Positions 18,210 to 25,810 of a stretch of 64,000 nt of DNA are shown here, piece by piece (within the stretch, counting starts at the first letter, position 1; each line of letters starts with the position of its first letter). Made by a program: the position numbers and the translations under genes. The stretch comes from Actinoplanes teichomyceticus ATCC 31121 (GTDB lineage Bacteria; Actinomycetota; Actinomycetes; Mycobacteriales; Micromonosporaceae), in contig NZ_CP023865.1 in assembly GCF_003711105.1 (NCBI RefSeq), positions 2,753,001-2,817,000 of the forward strand, in the 5' to 3' direction. The notes below the pieces were generated by a model that saw nothing but the letters and a program-made list of their open reading frames with translations, was not told the origin of the DNA and searched no databases.

Positions 18210-18661
18210 GACGGCGCAGCGTCTCCGGCGGAGATCTCGACACCCTCACGGCGGAGCAGGTGGCGGCGCCGGTGGTTCCGGCGCCACCACGGCTGCAGAC
18301 CGAGTTCACCTTCCAGCTCCCGCGCGGGTACGTCGACGAGGACGGCATGGTTCACCGCGACGGCACGATGCGGCTGGCCACCGCCCGCGACGAACTGGCC
18401 CCGCTGATCGACGTGCGGGTCAAGCAGAACCCCGCGTACCTGTCGGTGGTGCTGCTCAGCCTGGTCGTGACCCGGATCGGCACGATCACCACGATCCGGA
18501 CCGAGACGATCGAGCGGCTGTTCGCCTCCGACCTGGCATTCCTGCAGGACCTGTACCGGCGGATCAACGCGGAGGGGCACACCCTCGCCGAGGTGACCTG
18601 CCCGAACTGTGAGACCTCCTTCGACGTCGACCTGGCCGGCAGCCGCCTGGGGGAATCGTGA
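18206..18661 (+). CDS. eCIS tail-assembly/chaperone-like protein
   Basis: 151 residues. A flexible N-terminus is followed by TEFTFQLPRGYVDEDGMVHR and MRLATARDELAPL, then a helical segment and a single CPNC (PNCETSFDVDLAG) near the end. Proteins of this type sit between tube and baseplate genes in many eCIS and phage-tail operons and are compared to tail assembly chaperones. A lone CxxC leaves metal binding uncertain unless it dimerises. It is coupled by overlaps on both sides (ATGA, GTGA). Confidence 0.82.
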   Translation: MRRRSVSGGDLDTLTAEQVAAPVVPAPPRLQTEFTFQLPRGYVDEDGMVHRDGTMRLATARDELAPLIDVRVKQNPAYLSVVLLSLVVTRIGTITTIRTETIERLFASDLAFLQDLYRRINAEGHTLAEVTCPNCETSFDVDLAGSRLGES

Positions 18662-18816
18662 CGTACGGGGCCGACCGGCTCCACGAGGAGGTCGCGTACG
18701 TCGCCTACCACTTCCACTGGCCGCGGCCGGAAATCCTCGACCTCACCCACGCCGAGCGTGTCCGCTGGGTGGAGGAGATCGCGCGGATCAACACCAGGAT
18801 GAACGAGGTTCGATAG
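18658..18816 (+). CDS. DUF6760-type small eCIS protein
   Basis: 52 residues from GTG 18658, overlapping the previous stop by 4 nt: starts MTYGADRLHEEVAYVAYHFH, then WPRPEILDLTHAERVRWVEE and ends NTRMNEVR. This short helical protein with the HFHWP and W..EI..IN pattern is typical of actinobacterial eCIS operons. In phage tails, short ORFs at this place act with the assembly chaperone; the role here is unknown. It is easily missed by gene callers. Confidence 0.85.
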   Translation: MTYGADRLHEEVAYVAYHFHWPRPEILDLTHAERVRWVEEIARINTRMNEVR

Positions 18817-18820
18817 CACC

Positions 18821-21800
18821 ATGGCGGTATGGGACAGGCTGCGGCGGCGCGGGCCGCGGGCCGTGCCCTCCGAGGCCGGGCAGGCGACCGCGGCGACCGG
18901 TCCGGTGAACGCGGATCCGGCCGCCGCCGACCCGGGTTGGCCGGCACTGCCGCCGCTACGTCCGGTGCTGGCGGCTCGGCAGATCGACCTGCTCAGTGAC
19001 GGCGATCGGTTCACGGCGGGTCTCAGCACCAGACAAGACCCCTCTTTCCGTACGGCATTCGAGCCGCGCCGTGACCCGCAGGCACCGGTCGGGGTGGTTC
19101 GTGATCTGCTGCGCCCGGCCGGCGTGCCCCGGTCCCGCACGGCAGCCGGCCCCCCGTTCGTGCACCGCGCGCCGTCCACCGAGAGCCCCGAGATCTCGCC
19201 CACCGGTCCGGTGGCCCCCGAGGGTCCCGCGTCGTCGCCCGGCTCGGCCGCGCCCGGTGTGACTTCGCCCGGTTCGACCCCGTCCCGGTCCGGCTCGCCG
19301 GGTGCGGCGGCGTCCGGCCCGGCGGCTCGTTCCGCGCGGACGGCCGTGCCCGCGCGCACCGCCACGCGAGGGCGGTCGCTGGTGTCCGCGCGGCCGGCCG
19401 AGCCGGCCCGGCGGTTGCCCGTCCGACCCCGGCCGGCGGCTCCCCGGAGTGCCGCGCCGACCCCGCCGGTGGCCGGGGAAGCGGCTTCCAGCGGCGCGGG
19501 CCGGGGTGGCTCGGACTCCCTCGGTGGTGTGCCCGCGGCCGGCGCGGGCTCCGACGGACCGGACGCGCAGGCGGCCCGGCCCGACCGGCCGGCGCACCGA
19601 CAGGCTGTCGAACGCCCCGGGCCGGCCGACGCGATGCGGGCCGCGGCGCGCAGCGCGGAATCGCCCGCGGCCCCCCCGCAGCGTACGGTGGACATGCCCC
19701 TGCCGCAGCCGGCTGTTCCGCCGCCGGTGGACGCGGATGTGGTTCAGCGCTCGGCACAGACGCCTCCGGTGCCGCGGGCGCGGCCCGTGGGGCTCGGCGA
19801 GCCGATCCAGGGTGTGCCGCCGACAGCGCGCTTCGGTCCGGTGGATCCGGACCGTCCAGCTCGCGGCACGATCCGCCCCGCCCGCCCGCACGCGCAGCGG
19901 CCCGGTCCGGCGCCGCGATCCGGCCGTCCGGCCGACGGCGACCGGGCGAATCCGGTGGTGACATCCCGGGCCGGCACGGATTCACCGCCGGTCGCGGGCG
20001 GTGACCGGGCCCCCGTGGTGGGTCAGCACGCCGCGGAACCGGGCTCCGGCTCACGTGCGGCGGCTCCCCCCAGCGATGCGGCGTCACCGGTGGCACGGTC
20101 CGTGGGACCGGTGTCGCCCACAACAGAATCGCCGGATCCGGCGTCCTCCAGGGGCGGCCGCCCGGTGTCACCTGTGGTGCGGTCCGGCGGTCCGGGCACG
20201 CCCGGAACGCGGCCGGCAGGCTCCGCGACGTCCGGTGGCCCGGGCCGGCGCGGGGGCCCAGCATCGCCTGGCGGTTCCGCAACGCCGGGTGACGCGACCA
20301 CCTCCGGTGGTCCGGTCACCCCTGCCGGTGCCGCCGGCTCGGGTGAGCCGGGACCCCCCGGTACCCCCGCGACGTCCGGTGGCCCGGTCACGCCGCCGGT
20401 GGTCTCCGCCCGCCCGGTGCAGCGCAGCCCGTTGCCGGGCTCGGCCGATGCGACCGCGGCTGACGGGCAGGCCGGATCCCGGTCGGCCGGCTCGCCGGAC
20501 CGGCTTCCCGATGCGGCGGCCGGTGCCGCGCCCGGTGGGGCGGCGAGCGGGCACGGCGCGGCCGCGGTCCACGCGGCACCCGCCGATCGGCGGGCTGCCG
20601 AGCCGGCGCCGGGCGACAGCGCCCGGCCCCCCGTCGTACCGCCGCGGGTTTCGCCGGACTCCGGCCGGGTCCGCCGCGCCGGCCTCGGTGCCCCGCTGTC
20701 CGTGCCGCCGCCGTCGATGTCCCTGGCGCCACCCGCCGCTCGTGCCTCCTCGCTCGACAGCGGGCCCGGCGACGGTGCCCGGCCGGATCCGGCGTTCGTC
20801 CAGCGTGCGGTCATGCCGACGCCGCCGGTGCGCCCGGCGGTGCCGCCCGCCTCGCCGGTGCAACGCGCGGTGACGCCCGCCTCGCCGGTGCAACGCGCGG
20901 TGACGCCCGCCTCGCCGGTGCAACGCGCGGTGACGCCCGCCTCGCCGGTGCAGCCGGTGGTGACGCCGGCCTTCCCGGCGCAACGTGCGGTGCCGCCTGC
21001 CCCACCGGAGGCGCCGGCTTCGCAGCGCGCCACGCGCGGGTCGCTCGCTTCTCCGGCCCCGGCGGCGGGCCCGCAGCGGCGCGACACCCCAGCACAGCGG
21101 TCGGAGTGGCATCCGGTGATCCGATCGGTGGTACCGGGCGACGTCACCCGGTCCCCGTTGCCCGCAGAGCCACGACCCGCTGGCCGGGCACCGGCAGCCG
21201 GCGGCGGGCGAACGTCATCGCCCGGTGGCGATGCGGTGGCGGCGCGGACCGGAACGGCATACCGGGCCACCCCGCGCTCCGCTACGGTCCGCCCGGGTCC
21301 GTCCCGCACCGGCGGGCCGCTCCCGCAGGCCGGGGCGAGGACATCTTCCACCGGGGTGCTGCGGACCGGGAGCGGGTCGCCGCTCGCCGGCGGACCGCGT
21401 ATGCACGGCGACGGAGCGACTTCCGTACGGCCGCGCGCCGAGCTGGTCGAACCGGCCGGCCCGCGGTCCACCGGTTCACCCTCCGCCCTCGCCGCCGCGA
21501 CCGCACCGGTGGTAGCGCGCTCGACGCACGTACTTGATCGGGGTCTTCCCGTCGTGCCCGCCCGCATCCGGAACGGGGAGCAACACCCGGAGCTTGTCGC
21601 CGGCGCCGCGCCGCAGAGCCTGCGGAGCGCCGGCCGTCCGATCCCGACCGGTTCGCCGGTGCCCCTGGGGGGCCGCTCGAGCGCGCCGTTGTCGGTGGTG
21701 CAGCGCGCCCCGGCCCCGCTCGCGCGGACCGCGCACCCGACGGCGGCACCGGCTCAGCGGGCCGGCGGGCCGGCCCCCGCGGCCCGCGGTGAAGCGGCGA

Positions 21801-22054
21801 CATCCGCGGCACCGCGCGCGGCGACACCGGCGCCGGACCTGGACACGCTGTTCCAACGGCTGGAGCCGCGACATGTCGACGCCCTGCTGGGGCGTCTCGA
21901 CGACCGGCAGCTGCACAGGCTGATCAAGCTGTTCCGGCGCGAGCACCTCGACGCGCTCGCCCACCGGCTGACCGATCCGGTTCAGCGCCTGCTGCGGGCT
22001 GAGATGCGCACCAGCCGGGAACGGTCCGCGCGGCTGCGGGACGGCTGGCGATGA
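18821..22054 (+). CDS. 1077-residue disordered Pro/Ala/Arg-rich eCIS operon protein
   Basis: Starts MAVWDRLRRRGPRAV 4 nt after the previous stop. Nearly the whole chain lacks hydrophobic cores and is built of Pro, Ala, Ser, Gly, Arg and Thr. Short VQR/QR motifs recur (DVVQRSAQ, PVQRSPLP, FVQRAVM, PVQRAVTPAS repeated, VVQRAPAP), and residues about 677-727 are a 10-residue repeat. Only the last 80 residues look folded (LDTLFQRLEPRHVDALLGRL and LHRLIKLFRREHLDALAHRL), a pair of helices. It sits between the chaperone-like genes and the second tube gene. A tape-measure role is possible by position but the sequence lacks the long helices of tape measures; a scaffold or cargo-docking role fits as well. 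Confidence 0.85.
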   Translation: MAVWDRLRRRGPRAVPSEAGQATAATGPVNADPAAADPGWPALPPLRPVLAARQIDLLSDGDRFTAGLSTRQDPSFRTAFEPRRDPQAPVGVVRDLLRPAGVPRSRTAAGPPFVHRAPSTESPEISPTGPVAPEGPASSPGSAAPGVTSPGSTPSRSGSPGAAASGPAARSARTAVPARTATRGRSLVSARPAEPARRLPVRPRPAAPRSAAPTPPVAGEAASSGAGRGGSDSLGGVPAAGAGSDGPDAQAARPDRPAHRQAVERPGPADAMRAAARSAESPAAPPQRTVDMPLPQPAVPPPVDADVVQRSAQTPPVPRARPVGLGEPIQGVPPTARFGPVDPDRPARGTIRPARPHAQRPGPAPRSGRPADGDRANPVVTSRAGTDSPPVAGGDRAPVVGQHAAEPGSGSRAAAPPSDAASPVARSVGPVSPTTESPDPASSRGGRPVSPVVRSGGPGTPGTRPAGSATSGGPGRRGGPASPGGSATPGDATTSGGPVTPAGAAGSGEPGPPGTPATSGGPVTPPVVSARPVQRSPLPGSADATAADGQAGSRSAGSPDRLPDAAAGAAPGGAASGHGAAAVHAAPADRRAAEPAPGDSARPPVVPPRVSPDSGRVRRAGLGAPLSVPPPSMSLAPPAARASSLDSGPGDGARPDPAFVQRAVMPTPPVRPAVPPASPVQRAVTPASPVQRAVTPASPVQRAVTPASPVQPVVTPAFPAQRAVPPAPPEAPASQRATRGSLASPAPAAGPQRRDTPAQRSEWHPVIRSVVPGDVTRSPLPAEPRPAGRAPAAGGGRTSSPGGDAVAARTGTAYRATPRSATVRPGPSRTGGPLPQAGARTSSTGVLRTGSGSPLAGGPRMHGDGATSVRPRAELVEPAGPRSTGSPSALAAATAPVVARSTHVLDRGLPVVPARIRNGEQHPELVAGAAPQSLRSAGRPIPTGSPVPLGGRSSAPLSVVQRAPAPLARTAHPTAAPAQRAGGPAPAARGEAATSAAPRAATPAPDLDTLFQRLEPRHVDALLGRLDDRQLHRLIKLFRREHLDALAHRLTDPVQRLLRAEMRTSRERSARLRDGWR
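20851..21000 (+). repeat. 30-bp in-frame tandem repeat, five copies
   Basis: Copies at 20851, 20881 and 20911 are identical; those at 20941 and 20971 are diverged. Each encodes ASPVQRAVTP or a variant. Confidence 0.93.
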
Positions 22055-22093
22055 CGGGAACCAACGGCCGGCGGCGGCGAGAAGGAGGACCAG

Positions 22094-22519
22094 ATGAGTG
22101 ATCCCGGTACCAGCGTTCACTTCCGGCTGCGCATCGACAGCATCGACCTCGGCGAGTGGAACTCCTGCGACGGCCTGGGCATCCAGGTGGAGCTGGAGCA
22201 GCACCAGGAGGGTGGCAACAACGACTTCGTCTGGCAGCTGCCGTCCCGCCTGGTCTACACGAACGTGACCCTGACCCGGCCGCTGACCGACGACACCGAG
22301 AAGGTCTTCAAGTACCTGTCGAAGCTGCCGCAGCGGGTGCGCCGCGGCACCGCCGAGATCGCCGCGCTCAAACCGGACCGGTCGCTGCTGGTGCAGTGGG
22401 GGCTGGCCGACGTCGTGCTGGTGCGCTGGTCCGGGCCGACCTTCGACCCGAGCCGCTCCGAGGTCGCCTCGGAGAGCATCGAACTCGCCTACCACGGTTT
22501 CACCGAGGTGAGCGGCTGA
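22094..22519 (+). CDS. Second tube-like protein (gp19-like tube initiator)
   Basis: 141 residues with AGAAGGAGG upstream of ATG 22094. The pattern (VHFRLRIDSIDLGEWNSCDG, QLPSRLVYTNVTLTRPLTDD, ending SIELAYHGFTEVSG) is that of the second gp19-like protein of eCIS operons, which forms the first tube layer on the spike hub. It differs clearly from the main tube protein at 17769. The stop shares one base with the next start (TGATG). Confidence 0.92.
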   Translation: MSDPGTSVHFRLRIDSIDLGEWNSCDGLGIQVELEQHQEGGNNDFVWQLPSRLVYTNVTLTRPLTDDTEKVFKYLSKLPQRVRRGTAEIAALKPDRSLLVQWGLADVVLVRWSGPTFDPSRSEVASESIELAYHGFTEVSG

Positions 22520-23214
22520 TGGCCCGGACCGGGAAAGTGGCCGCGGGCCTCCAGCTCTACCAACCGCCGCCGGCCGGTGGGGACCAGCCGGGTGGGCCAC
22601 TCGGCGGGCCGATCCGGTTCATGTTCAATCCGAACGAGCTTTCGCTGAGCAAGTCGGCGAACTGGATTCCGCACGTGGTGCGGGCCGCCGAGGACGTCGG
22701 CGTGGCCGAGTTCAGCGGCTCCGGGCCGCGTACGCTCAGCCTGACGATCTTCCTGGACGCCACCGACACCCACGACCGGTCCGTGCAGGAGCGGGTGGAG
22801 AAGCTGCTGACCTGCTGCGTGCCGACCAAGGCGAGCATCGCGGCGAAGGCCCCGTCGCCGCCGTGGGTCAAGTTCACCTGGGGACAGTTCCAGACCGTGT
22901 CGTTCTACTCGTACGTCAGCCAGATCGACGCGACGTACAAGCTGTTCGACCCGGACGGCACCCCGCTGCGGGCCACGTGCTCGCTGACCCTGACCGAGAT
23001 CAGCGGGTCGACGCCGGGGCAGAACCCGACCTCCGGCACGCTCACCGCGCAGCGGGTGCATCGCCTGGTCGCCGGGGACACGCTGGAGATGCTGGCGTAC
23101 CGCGAGTACGGCGATCCGACCGCCTGGCGGGTGATCGCGGAGGCCAACGACATCGACGACCCGGTGCGGCTGCGGCCCGGGCGGCAGCTGCTGCTGCCGG
23201 CCGCGGAGGGGTGA
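22519..23214 (+). CDS. LysM-containing hub/spike-stabilising protein (Pvc7/gp53-like)
   Basis: 231 residues. The first 170 residues carry the contractile-tail hub pattern (IRFMFNPNELSLSKSANW, GPRTLSLTIFLDATDTHD, VKFTWGQF). The last 50 are a LysM domain (HRLVAGDTLEMLAYREYGDP, then WRVIAEANDIDDPVRLRPGR). In eCIS baseplates this protein clamps the VgrG-like spike to the tube initiator. It is translationally coupled upstream and lies 3 nt before the spike gene. Confidence 0.93.
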   Translation: MARTGKVAAGLQLYQPPPAGGDQPGGPLGGPIRFMFNPNELSLSKSANWIPHVVRAAEDVGVAEFSGSGPRTLSLTIFLDATDTHDRSVQERVEKLLTCCVPTKASIAAKAPSPPWVKFTWGQFQTVSFYSYVSQIDATYKLFDPDGTPLRATCSLTLTEISGSTPGQNPTSGTLTAQRVHRLVAGDTLEMLAYREYGDPTAWRVIAEANDIDDPVRLRPGRQLLLPAAEG

Positions 23215-23217
23215 GGC

Positions 23218-24993
23218 GTGGGCGCCGGCACCGACCACGTCAATAACCTTCAGATCGGGCTCCCCGGGCAACTGCCCAAGAAGTGGGAGCGGCGGCTGGT
23301 CTCGGCCACCGTGGAGGACAGCAGCAACCTCGCGGCCGTCGCGGAGCTGCGCTTCCGCGACGAGCACGGCGTCTTCTACGCCGAGAACGGGGTGCGGATC
23401 GGGACCAGGGTGACCGTCCGCGTACGGCGGGGACGCACCGCGCCGATCCTGCTCTTCCAGGGCGAGGTCGTCACCCTGGAGTCGCAGCACGACGGGCACG
23501 GGACGTTCTCGGTGGTCCGCGCGCTCGACCTCTCCCACCGGCTGATGCGCGGGCAGCGGGTCCGGGGCTTCGTGAAGCAGACCCCGACGATGATCGCCCG
23601 GCGGCTGGCCGGCGCCGCGGGTCTGCCGATCGGGCGGATCGACTCGTTCGCCCGCTCCTACGACATGCTGACCCAGCCGAACGTGAGCGACTGGGACTTC
23701 CTCAAGATGCTCGCCGTCGACAACGAGGCCGAGGTGCTGATGGTCGACGGCAAGTTCTGCTTCCGGGCCAGCGAGCGTGCCTCGACCGCGCCGGGCGCCG
23801 GGCTGACCGCCGAGCAGAGCCCCAAGGTGATCGAGGCCGGCAACAACGTGCTGGCGGTCCGCTCCACGGTCACCTCGGTCGGGCAGGTGCCGGCGGTGAC
23901 CGTACGGGGATGGGATCCGGTGCGGAAGAAGTCGATCAAGACGTACCTGCCGGTCACCGGCAGCACCGAGCTCGACATCAAGACGACGCCGCAGAAGGCG
24001 GTCCAACCGTTCCGCTCGGGTGGTGCGGGGCTGAACGTGACCGACGTGCCGTACGAGACCGAGGCCGAGACGCGGGTGGTGGCCGGGGCCGTCGCCGCCG
24101 ACGTGACCGCCGCGCTGGCCGAGCTGGAGGTGGGCGTGCGTGGCCGGCCCGAGCTGCGCGCCGGGGTGCCGATGTCGCTGCAGAAGGTCGGCCCCGAGTT
24201 CGACGGGAGATACACCATCACGTCCAGCCGGCACGTCTTCGCGCCCGGCGCGGTCTACGAGACCTGGGTGACGGTCAGCGGCCGCCAGGACCGGTCGATC
24301 TACGGACTGGCCGGCGGATCCGCTGCCCCGGCCCGGCCGGTCCGGGTGCCCGGCATGGCGATCGGTATCGTCACCGACACCAAGGTGGACGCCGATCCAC
24401 GCCAGGCCGGGCGCGCGTCCAGGCGCAAGAACCAGGGCTGGGTCCGGCTCCGGTTCCCCTGGCTGACCGACGACACCGAGTACCAGACCGACTGGGTGCG
24501 GACCGTGCAGCTGGGCGGGGTCGGTGGTGGCGGCGTCTTCTGCCCGGAGATCAACGACGAGGTGCTGGTCGGGTTCGAGCAGGGGCTGCTGGACCGGCCG
24601 TACGTCATCGGTGGCCTCTACAACGGCAAGGACGACCCGTCGCCGCACCAGACCAATCTCATCGACCCGACCACCGGCAAGGTGAACCGGCGCTCGTTCA
24701 GTTCCCGCTCCGGCGACCGGGTGGAGCTGCTCGACTCCCGGCTCAACCCGAAGGGCATCCGCCTCGCCACGGCCAGGGACAAGCTCGTCGTCTTCCTGGA
24801 CCGGGGCAACAAGAAGATCGTCGTGCATGCCGACGGCAGGATCGAGATCGACGCGACCGGCGCCATCGAGGTGCGCGGCCGCGGCATCACCCTGGACGCC
24901 GGAATCGGCGACCTGACGCTCAAGGGCCGGCGGGTCGAGGTGGCCGGCACCGTCGAGGCGGACATCCACGCGCCCATCGTGAAGCTGAACTGA
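23218..24993 (+). CDS. VgrG-like spike/hub protein (Pvc8-type)
   Basis: 591 residues from GTG 23218 with a GGAGGGG-type site. The N-terminal gp27-like part has HRLMRGQRVRGFVKQTPTMI and DWDFLKMLAVDNEAEVLMVD. The gp5 OB-fold part has GWVRLRFPWLTDDTEYQTDW and NDEVLVGFEQGLLDRPYVIG. The C-terminal beta-helix is short and repeats GRIEIDATGAIEVRGRGITL. No extra effector domain is fused at the C-terminus. It would form the central trimeric spike, tipped by the PAAR protein encoded next. Confidence 0.95.
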   Translation: MGAGTDHVNNLQIGLPGQLPKKWERRLVSATVEDSSNLAAVAELRFRDEHGVFYAENGVRIGTRVTVRVRRGRTAPILLFQGEVVTLESQHDGHGTFSVVRALDLSHRLMRGQRVRGFVKQTPTMIARRLAGAAGLPIGRIDSFARSYDMLTQPNVSDWDFLKMLAVDNEAEVLMVDGKFCFRASERASTAPGAGLTAEQSPKVIEAGNNVLAVRSTVTSVGQVPAVTVRGWDPVRKKSIKTYLPVTGSTELDIKTTPQKAVQPFRSGGAGLNVTDVPYETEAETRVVAGAVAADVTAALAELEVGVRGRPELRAGVPMSLQKVGPEFDGRYTITSSRHVFAPGAVYETWVTVSGRQDRSIYGLAGGSAAPARPVRVPGMAIGIVTDTKVDADPRQAGRASRRKNQGWVRLRFPWLTDDTEYQTDWVRTVQLGGVGGGGVFCPEINDEVLVGFEQGLLDRPYVIGGLYNGKDDPSPHQTNLIDPTTGKVNRRSFSSRSGDRVELLDSRLNPKGIRLATARDKLVVFLDRGNKKIVVHADGRIEIDATGAIEVRGRGITLDAGIGDLTLKGRRVEVAGTVEADIHAPIVKLN

Positions 24994-25005
24994 CGGGGGA
25001 CTCCC

Positions 25006-25386
25006 ATGCCGCACTTACCCGCAGCCCGCATCGGTGATCCGATCAGCGACCTGGCCGCCCCGATGGTGCCCGGCCCGCCCACCGGCGTCCTCGGCACCCC
25101 CGCCGGCGGCCCACCGGTGAAGGGCATGCCGGCCGCCGGCGCGCCGCCGCTGATGGGCGTGCCGTCCGTGCTCATCGCCGGCAGACCGGCCGCGGTGGTC
25201 GGCACCCTCGGGGTGTGCACGCCGCACTACGCCCTCGCGGTGACGAACGTGGTCCGCCCGCCGACGCCGCCGCGCATCGGCGGTCAGGTGCTGATCGGTG
25301 GGTTCCCGGCGGTCCGGCAGTTCGACCAGGTGGTGTGCAACGCCCGCGTCGTGGCCGGCGCGCCGACCGTCCTGATCGGGGGTTGA
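25006..25386 (+). CDS. PAAR-domain spike tip protein
   Basis: 126 residues, with GGGGGA upstream of ATG 25006. PAAR signatures are visible: PAARIGDPISD at the N-terminus, repeated Pro/Gly turns, a CTPHYA site and NARVVAGAPTVLIGG at the end. His and Cys residues (H27-like HL, CTPH, VCN) could bind the tip metal. PAAR proteins sharpen the VgrG spike. The stop is one base before the next start. Confidence 0.9.
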   Translation: MPHLPAARIGDPISDLAAPMVPGPPTGVLGTPAGGPPVKGMPAAGAPPLMGVPSVLIAGRPAAVVGTLGVCTPHYALAVTNVVRPPTPPRIGGQVLIGGFPAVRQFDQVVCNARVVAGAPTVLIGG

Positions 25387-25387
25387 C

Positions 25388-25810
25388 GTGGCCGAGCAGT
25401 TCATCGGCAACGGGTGGGCGTTCCCGCTGCGGGTCGACGCCACCGGCGGCATCGCGCTGGTCAGCCGGGAACGGGAGATCGCCGAGGCGATCAGGTTGAT
25501 CCTGGCCACCGCTCCCGGCGAGCGGCCGATGCGGCCGGAGTTCGGCTGCGGCGTGCACGAGTACGTCTTCGCGCCGGCGGACGAGAACACCGCCGGGCGG
25601 GTCGCCTTCGAGGTGCGCCGCGCGCTGGACCGCTGGGAGCCCCGGATCGACGTCAGCGACGTGGTGGTCGGCTTCGACGACGAGGACGCCGGTGTGCTCT
25701 ACATCGACGTGCGCTACACCATCCGGGGCACCAACGACCCGCGCAACCTGGTCTTCCCGTTCTACGTCATCCCGTCGCACGACGACGCCGCCGAAGAGAG
25801 CGCCGCCTGA
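25388..25810 (+). CDS. gp25-like baseplate wedge protein
   Basis: 140 residues from GTG 25388. The GPW/gp25 pattern is complete: IGNGWAFPLRVDATGGIALV, SREREIAEAIRLILATAPGE, RPMRPEFGCGVHEYVFAP (the conserved EFG site) and the final strand YIDVRYTIRGTNDPRNLVFP. It links sheath and baseplate. It overlaps the gpJ gene by one base. Confidence 0.95.
   Translation: MAEQFIGNGWAFPLRVDATGGIALVSREREIAEAIRLILATAPGERPMRPEFGCGVHEYVFAPADENTAGRVAFEVRRALDRWEPRIDVSDVVVGFDDEDAGVLYIDVRYTIRGTNDPRNLVFPFYVIPSHDDAAEESAA

Noticed and set aside
22489..25014. An 841-codon minus-strand frame
   Set aside because: It is antisense to the LysM hub and VgrG-like genes, which have full family signatures. The product is Val/Arg/Gly-rich without recognisable fold.
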